Assembly (NCBI GenBank): GCA_039025395.1
Contig: JBCCOK010000029.1
Location: 1 to 64,000 of the forward strand
DNA: 64,000 bases
From: Hoeflea_A sp039025395
Lineage (GTDB): Bacteria > Pseudomonadota > Alphaproteobacteria > Rhizobiales > Rhizobiaceae
Reading direction: 5' to 3'
How positions within the stretch are numbered: the first letter of the stretch is position 1; each line of letters opens with the position of its first letter. This document shows positions 59,965 through 64,000 of the stretch, in pieces. The position numbers and the translations under genes were made by a program. The notes beneath the pieces are model-generated. The model was not told the origin of the DNA, did not search any database, and saw only the letters and a program-made list of their open reading frames with translations.

Positions 59965-61134
59965 TCAGTTGCTGGCCGATTCCCACTCAAGTGGGTCGCT
60001 TGGCCGCAGGAAGTATCCAGCCGCTTTGTCGTTGGGGAACCAAACGTCGATCCCGGGCTGAATGTAGGCCGTTGAGTCGATCGAGCAATCAGCCGGCAGG
60101 CTGGCAGTGTACTCGTCAGCCTCGACCCGATAGACGCCGCGCAATATCGACTGAACCTTCGGGCCCTGGTTCTGAAGCGTTCTTACGACCGAGTTGAAGC
60201 CCAGTTCCATTTCGTCGCCGGGAGGCCAGATCTGGAATGCATGGCTGATCCAGTCCGGGTTCTGTTTCAGATAGCAGGCCGCACCGGCAGAACCAGCCAG
60301 TGAGATCGGCATGACGTCACGACCGGATTGCAGGACGGCTTTCAAAACGCCGGTCTCCTGTGATCCCTGAGCAATGATGCCGTCGATTTGAGTCGGGTTG
60401 GTAGCGAGGAACTTCTGGACCTCCGTCTGCGCCACCTGATCAGTCCAGTTGCCCCAGACCTGACCGACGAGATTGGCATTCGGAAACTCTTCCAGGGCCC
60501 GCTTAGCGCCCGTGTCAAAGCTCTCCGATGAAGCAGCTCCGGCAATGCCTGAGACGAGCAGGAAATTCCCCTCGCCGCCGACTTCCTCAATCATCGCCTT
60601 GGCAATTTCATACCCGCCGAGCGTGTAGTTGGACGATGCGTTGAGAGCCTTGTCCGACGTCAGATATCCAGAGTAGGAGAAAACCACGACCCCGTTGTTG
60701 TAGGCGTATTCCACCGCCTTGTTCAAAGCCACCGGGTTGGAACAGCACACGATGATCGCGTCAACGCCCTGGTCAACCAACTGGCGCATTTGCTGGATCT
60801 GTCGGGAATCGTTGAGGTCCGATTGCGTAACGATAATATCGTCTACGAGGCCAGCTTCTTTATAGACGGGAAGCAGTTCCTCGGTCAGGCGTTTCAAACC
60901 TTCCGCGCGCCAGGTGTTGCCAGCATAAGAACTCGCATAGCCGATCGTCCATGGCGGTCCGGAACGCGGGGTCCAGTCCCGATAAGCAGATGCATCAGTC
61001 GGCTGACCGTCATCAACACCCTCATAGGCGGCAGCGAGTTCAGGCGGCAATTCGCTCATCCCTTCCGCATAGACGGCGCTCGTAAGCGCCAGTGCGGACG
61101 CCAGACTTAGCGAAGTAATCAATCCTCTCCGCAT
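59965..61134 (-). CDS. Sugar-type ABC solute-binding protein
   Basis: A 389-residue periplasmic-binding-protein of the RbsB/type I fold. A signal peptide ends near SAVYA. The start of the mature domain reads PWTIGYASSYAGNTWRAEG, then QMRQLVDQGVDAIIVCCSNP and DGIIAQGSQETGVLKAVLQS. It is longer than RbsB (about 295 residues) and has paired cysteines (Cys in AACYLK and ADCSID). These features match the larger receptors of cluster 2 importers whose ligands include polyols and other non-ribose compounds. First gene of the leftward operon; LysR-type box 3 lies 112 bases upstream. Confidence 0.9.
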   Translation of the reverse strand: MRRGLITSLSLASALALTSAVYAEGMSELPPELAAAYEGVDDGQPTDASAYRDWTPRSGPPWTIGYASSYAGNTWRAEGLKRLTEELLPVYKEAGLVDDIIVTQSDLNDSRQIQQMRQLVDQGVDAIIVCCSNPVALNKAVEYAYNNGVVVFSYSGYLTSDKALNASSNYTLGGYEIAKAMIEEVGGEGNFLLVSGIAGAASSESFDTGAKRALEEFPNANLVGQVWGNWTDQVAQTEVQKFLATNPTQIDGIIAQGSQETGVLKAVLQSGRDVMPISLAGSAGAACYLKQNPDWISHAFQIWPPGDEMELGFNSVVRTLQNQGPKVQSILRGVYRVEADEYTASLPADCSIDSTAYIQPGIDVWFPNDKAAGYFLRPSDPLEWESASN

Positions 61135-62070
61135 ACTTTCCTCCCAGTTTTATGAAAAAGCGGATTCGCCATTTTGGCTGTTTCCTGATGATCAAAAGTC
61201 TATGTGAAGGCACCGAATACGGAATACGGCTGAGCTGTATGGGAGATATAGAGAATGGCTATAGCGTATGAATTCGACTGCCAATCCGGGATGGACCGCA
61301 ACACTTAAGTGGTACCCGAAGGGCAGCACCCGGCCGGTGCAAGGGCCTGAATCGCGAAGCGATGCAGAACTCAGCCGATCACGTCAGGCGGTTCGTTGGC
61401 CGCAGCGTTAGCGATCTCTGCGAGGGTTCTGATTGACATGGCATTGGACAACTCAAGCCATTCACCTGAGGAACTCGGTCCCGCCTTGTAAGGGATCAAT
61501 GGACAACGCAGTCGGTCGAACGGCTTGCCATCTGTCAGCAAACACGATCTGGATGATCCTCAGGAATGGTCAGGAAGTGTCCGGACAGATCCTGATCACA
61601 TCGGCGCTCATCTCTTTGCGGTTCTCCAGTGGGGACGGCTCTGCATAAGGCATACACCGTCCTACAGGTTACGAAATGAGTCGCGAAGAGTGCGCGGAAA
61701 GCTTGTGACGCCACGGATGAAAGGCTTGAAGTTATCACACGCCTTTTGCGAGGCGGGAAAGTCTCAACGTATTGGCCGTAATGCACATTATGGCCGGATG
61801 AGACGGTGGCGACGCGTCAACAGCAACCCCGCAGTCGCGGTCGTTCGATCTGTTGCATGAGGGCATCGGCACTCAACTTATCCCGCAATATATACAATTA
61901 TAGGTTGACATTTTCTTGATCCTCGCCCACTCGATGGTAGGCATCGTCAGCCGGACATCTGGAGATGTTGGGGAAAAAAATCGCATGGTGTACGGCAGGT
62001 GGCAACCCGCAAAATGAGGGGCATGTTCGGCATGGGAAGCAGATCAGCGCCAAAGCAGAATCAATCCCGA
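61135..62070. other. 936-base spacer between ABC operon and capsule locus
   Basis: The left 130 bases are the control region of the ABC operon, including LysR-type box 3. From about 61300 to 61900 several short frames exist on both strands, none with a ribosome site plus recognisable protein. The GC content is uneven and the frames are broken, as expected of decayed DNA, but I could not name a parent gene. The 61890-61970 part is AT-rich and probably holds the promoter of the export lipoprotein gene. Confidence 0.5.
61247..61263. promoter_or_regulatory. LysR-type box 3, TATAG-N7-CTATA, upstream of the ABC operon
   Basis: ATATAG (61246-61251) and CTATAG (61259-61264) are separated by seven bases, the same dyad and spacing as the boxes at 46313 and 47309. 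It is about 112 bases before the receptor start on the opposite side of the island, consistent with control by the same LysR protein. Confidence 0.55.
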
Positions 62071-63246
62071 ATGAACGCAATGTTGCCGCCAATATTCGTC
62101 TGCATGTTGGCAATTTCGCTGTTGAACGGGTGCAGCACCGTTGCTTCAAACGGGCCGCTAGCCCGCGCGATTATCCAAGCCTCCGACAATAAAGGGCGTG
62201 CGGCTACGGTTGAGTACGATTACGTGTTCGACGTCATCGAGGTTGACGCAATCATCGCAGAGCAGGTCTCCCAGTATCGCCCCATGACCTTAAAGCGCGC
62301 CTTTGGAGTGGGCAACGGAACGATCAGTCCTAGAATTGGTGTCGGCGACAGACTCGAGATCACTATATTTGAAGCCGGTCCGGACGGATTGTTCTCTACA
62401 CAGGAGGCAAAATCGACAACCATAAGCGTTGTCGTCCAACCGAATGGCAATGCGTCGATTCCCTATATCGGATCCTTTCAGTTCGCAGGAAACACGCTTG
62501 AGGCTGCACGGCGCGCCATCGCGGAAAAGCTGAGTGACCGTGCTGTCGAGCCGGATGTTGTTATCAATCTTTCTGGAAACGAGTCTCGCACTGTGACTGT
62601 AAATGGCTCGGTTGGAAACCCGTCCATCGTCGAACTAGGTGTTTCACCCAAAAGGATACTAGACGTGGTCGCAATGGCCGGCGGTCCGACCAGTGAACCC
62701 TTTGAAACCTTCGTAACGCTGACCCGTGGCGGCAGGACCGGAACAACGCTTCTGCAGAATCTTGTAGCGGTGCCGAAGGAAAACATACATGCTCATCCGG
62801 GCGATACGCTCTTCCTTTCCAGGGATCCGCAGACATTCTCGGTTTTGGGCTCAACGGGAGCCTCAGCCAAAATTCCTTTCGAAGCAGAGAGTGTCAATCT
62901 GGTTGAAGCAATCGCTCTTGCCAGCGGTGCGGATGTCGCTGCGGCTGATCCGAAGGGACTTTTCGTTTTTCGCTTCGAAGATCTTTCGGTACTGCGATCC
63001 GTGCTAGGAACAGGCCGGGTGGATGAATTGCTTGCAAAGGGCATTCAGCCAAACCGCAACGATCTTTATCCCGTCGTCTACCGCGTTGATATCAACGAGC
63101 CGGCCAATTACCTCGTTGGACAAACTTTCAAACTGAGAAACAAGGACCTTGTCTACCTTGCCCGTCATCCGTCGACTGATTTCGAAAGGTTCTTGAGACT
63201 GATCGCCCAACCGGTTGGTATTGCGCGCGGCCTTCAAGACCTCTGA
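62071..63246 (+). CDS. Capsule polysaccharide export lipoprotein (Wza/BexD/CtrA-like)
   Basis: About 391 residues from the ATG at 62071. The leader is followed by the lipobox LLNGC at residue 21, so the protein is an outer-membrane lipoprotein. The polysaccharide-export (PES) domain begins around ISPRIGVGDRLEITIFE and includes NGNASIPYIGSFQFAGNTLE. SLBB repeats follow (RTVTVNGSVGNPSIVELGVSP, LNLVEAIALASG-like strings). The frame is open to a GTG at 61999, but the internal start gives a normal signal peptide. It should form the outer-membrane channel for capsule export, and kpsC follows directly. Confidence 0.9.
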   Translation: MNAMLPPIFVCMLAISLLNGCSTVASNGPLARAIIQASDNKGRAATVEYDYVFDVIEVDAIIAEQVSQYRPMTLKRAFGVGNGTISPRIGVGDRLEITIFEAGPDGLFSTQEAKSTTISVVVQPNGNASIPYIGSFQFAGNTLEAARRAIAEKLSDRAVEPDVVINLSGNESRTVTVNGSVGNPSIVELGVSPKRILDVVAMAGGPTSEPFETFVTLTRGGRTGTTLLQNLVAVPKENIHAHPGDTLFLSRDPQTFSVLGSTGASAKIPFEAESVNLVEAIALASGADVAAADPKGLFVFRFEDLSVLRSVLGTGRVDELLAKGIQPNRNDLYPVVYRVDINEPANYLVGQTFKLRNKDLVYLARHPSTDFERFLRLIAQPVGIARGLQDL

Positions 63247-63284
63247 CAAGCGAACAATGATGCGTCGAAACGCAGAGGGGCACC

Positions 63285-64000
63285 GTGGCGCGTAACGGGA
63301 AGCGTTCGGAGCCGGAACTCCGAAGAGTTGCAACCACATCGTTTGGGCTTGCAGGCCAGCGACGCGATATCCAAGCGCTGTTGGATTGTGGAACAGTTTT
63401 TCGACCCTTCGGCGGCAGGAATGTTGATGCCTATGTCGGCTGGGGATTGCGGCCGTCAGGAAGGCGCGCCCGGCGCCTGGCGCAAAGACAGCGTTGCGCT
63501 GCAATCGCTTTTGAGGACGGATTTTTAAAGGGATACTTGCCGGGACTTCGCGAACCTTGCCACTCCTATGTCGTCGACCGGTCAGGTATCTATTTCGATA
63601 CAGCGCATCCAAATGACCTCGAAACGATATTATCAGACGCGAATTATGCAATAGACGAGTTGGACGATGGCCGCCGCCTTATGGATTGGCTTCGCTCCGA
63701 ACGGCTAACCAAGTACAGCGGTTTGGAATGCTTAGGCCTGGTGAAAGCCGGTGTTCCGGCCGGCAAGCCGTTTGTGGTGGTCGTTGATCAGATTGCGCAT
63801 GACGCGTCCATCGGTGGGTCGGGAGCCGAACGGTCTGCATTCAGGGAGATGCTGAAAGCAGCGGCCGACAATCATCCCGGGGCCAACATCATCGTGCGCA
63901 GTCATCCGTTGGCTCGAAACAAAAGTCCGGCCATCGCTGCGGCAACAGCATTGCAACTGGACATCATCGTTCCTCGTCCCATGAACCCGTGGCCTTTGAT
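63285..64000 (+). CDS. kpsC: KpsC-type capsule glycosyltransferase, 5' part, runs off the window
   Basis: The frame from GTG 63285, with GAGGGG six bases upstream, stays open for 238 codons to the window edge. It shows the first-domain signature of KpsC/LpsZ: YVGWGLRPSGRRARRLA, AFEDGFLKGYLPG, VVDRSGIYFDTAHPNDLE, VVVVDQIAHDASIGGSG and the later IIVRSHPLA. KpsC is a dual beta-Kdo transferase that builds the poly-Kdo linker between a lipid anchor and group 2 capsules. It lies 38 bases after the export lipoprotein gene. A full KpsC is about 670 residues, so roughly two-thirds is missing here. Confidence 0.88.
   Translation, partial: MARNGKRSEPELRRVATTSFGLAGQRRDIQALLDCGTVFRPFGGRNVDAYVGWGLRPSGRRARRLAQRQRCAAIAFEDGFLKGYLPGLREPCHSYVVDRSGIYFDTAHPNDLETILSDANYAIDELDDGRRLMDWLRSERLTKYSGLECLGLVKAGVPAGKPFVVVVDQIAHDASIGGSGAERSAFREMLKAAADNHPGANIIVRSHPLARNKSPAIAAATALQLDIIVPRPMNPWPL

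Noticed and set aside
61433..61860. Short plus-strand frames between the ABC operon and the capsule gene
   Set aside because: No ribosome site or family resemblance. I considered a decayed transposase but found no DDE-like string or terminal inverted repeats.

Overview
The window looks like an accessory, catabolism-rich stretch of an alphaproteobacterial chromosome, most likely Hyphomicrobiales. The reasons are moderately high GC, Tat-exported GMC and solute-binding proteins, a TTT-type (Bug/TctA/TctB) transporter, FCD-type GntR and IclR regulators, and a KpsC-type capsule locus at the right edge. I saw no rRNA, tRNA, CRISPR array, intact insertion sequence or phage gene. Gene boundaries come from reading frames, Shine-Dalgarno matches and motif recognition; no database was searched.

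Layout. 0.2-4 kb: a class II aldolase and a VOC-cupin-cupin protein, divergent from a DAO-type flavin oxidase. 4-9.5 kb: an RND efflux pair and a long CbiX chelatase with a His-rich tail. 9.5-20 kb: two MFS transporters, a Met-rich DUF2182 membrane protein, an AMP-forming acyl-CoA synthetase, a JmjC oxygenase paired with a 62-residue Tat/lipobox peptide, and an ADP-forming acyl-CoA synthetase fused to a GNAT domain. 19.7-25.3 kb: a divergent Rrf2 / thioredoxin-reductase-like pair, then a GntR-VOC-ABC (SsuABC/TauABC-like) operon. 25.3-28 kb: a P-type ATPase with the transmembrane signature of animal Na,K-ATPase (type IIC).

28.2-41.7 kb is a coherent catabolic island. An IclR regulator, a class III aminotransferase and an MBL hydrolase read leftward. 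A TTT transporter, an aldehyde dehydrogenase, a dimethylglycine-dehydrogenase-like flavoprotein, a Tm-1-like (UPF0261) protein and a trimethylamine-dehydrogenase-like flavoprotein read rightward. I infer import and oxidative N-demethylation of an N-methylated amino carboxylate, then transamination and aldehyde oxidation. The TMADH-like enzyme appears to lack the flavinylation Cys and two of the three aromatic substrate-bowl residues, so its substrate should differ from trimethylamine.

41.9-45 kb holds a secreted Asp/Tyr-rich microprotein, a CIA30-family protein, another DAO flavoprotein, a rhodanese and an IclR remnant. 45-61.3 kb is a second island: CaiB-type CoA transferase, LysR regulator, ALDH-SDR-GMC operon, and an opposing operon of a sugar-type ABC transporter, ALDH, class I fumarase-like hydratase and orphan CitF. 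The same 17-bp dyad, TATAG-N7-CTAT(A/G), occurs before caiB/lysR, before the ALDH operon and before the ABC operon. This suggests that one LysR regulon joins import and oxidation. 62-64 kb begins a capsule locus: a Wza/BexD-like export lipoprotein, then kpsC running off the window.
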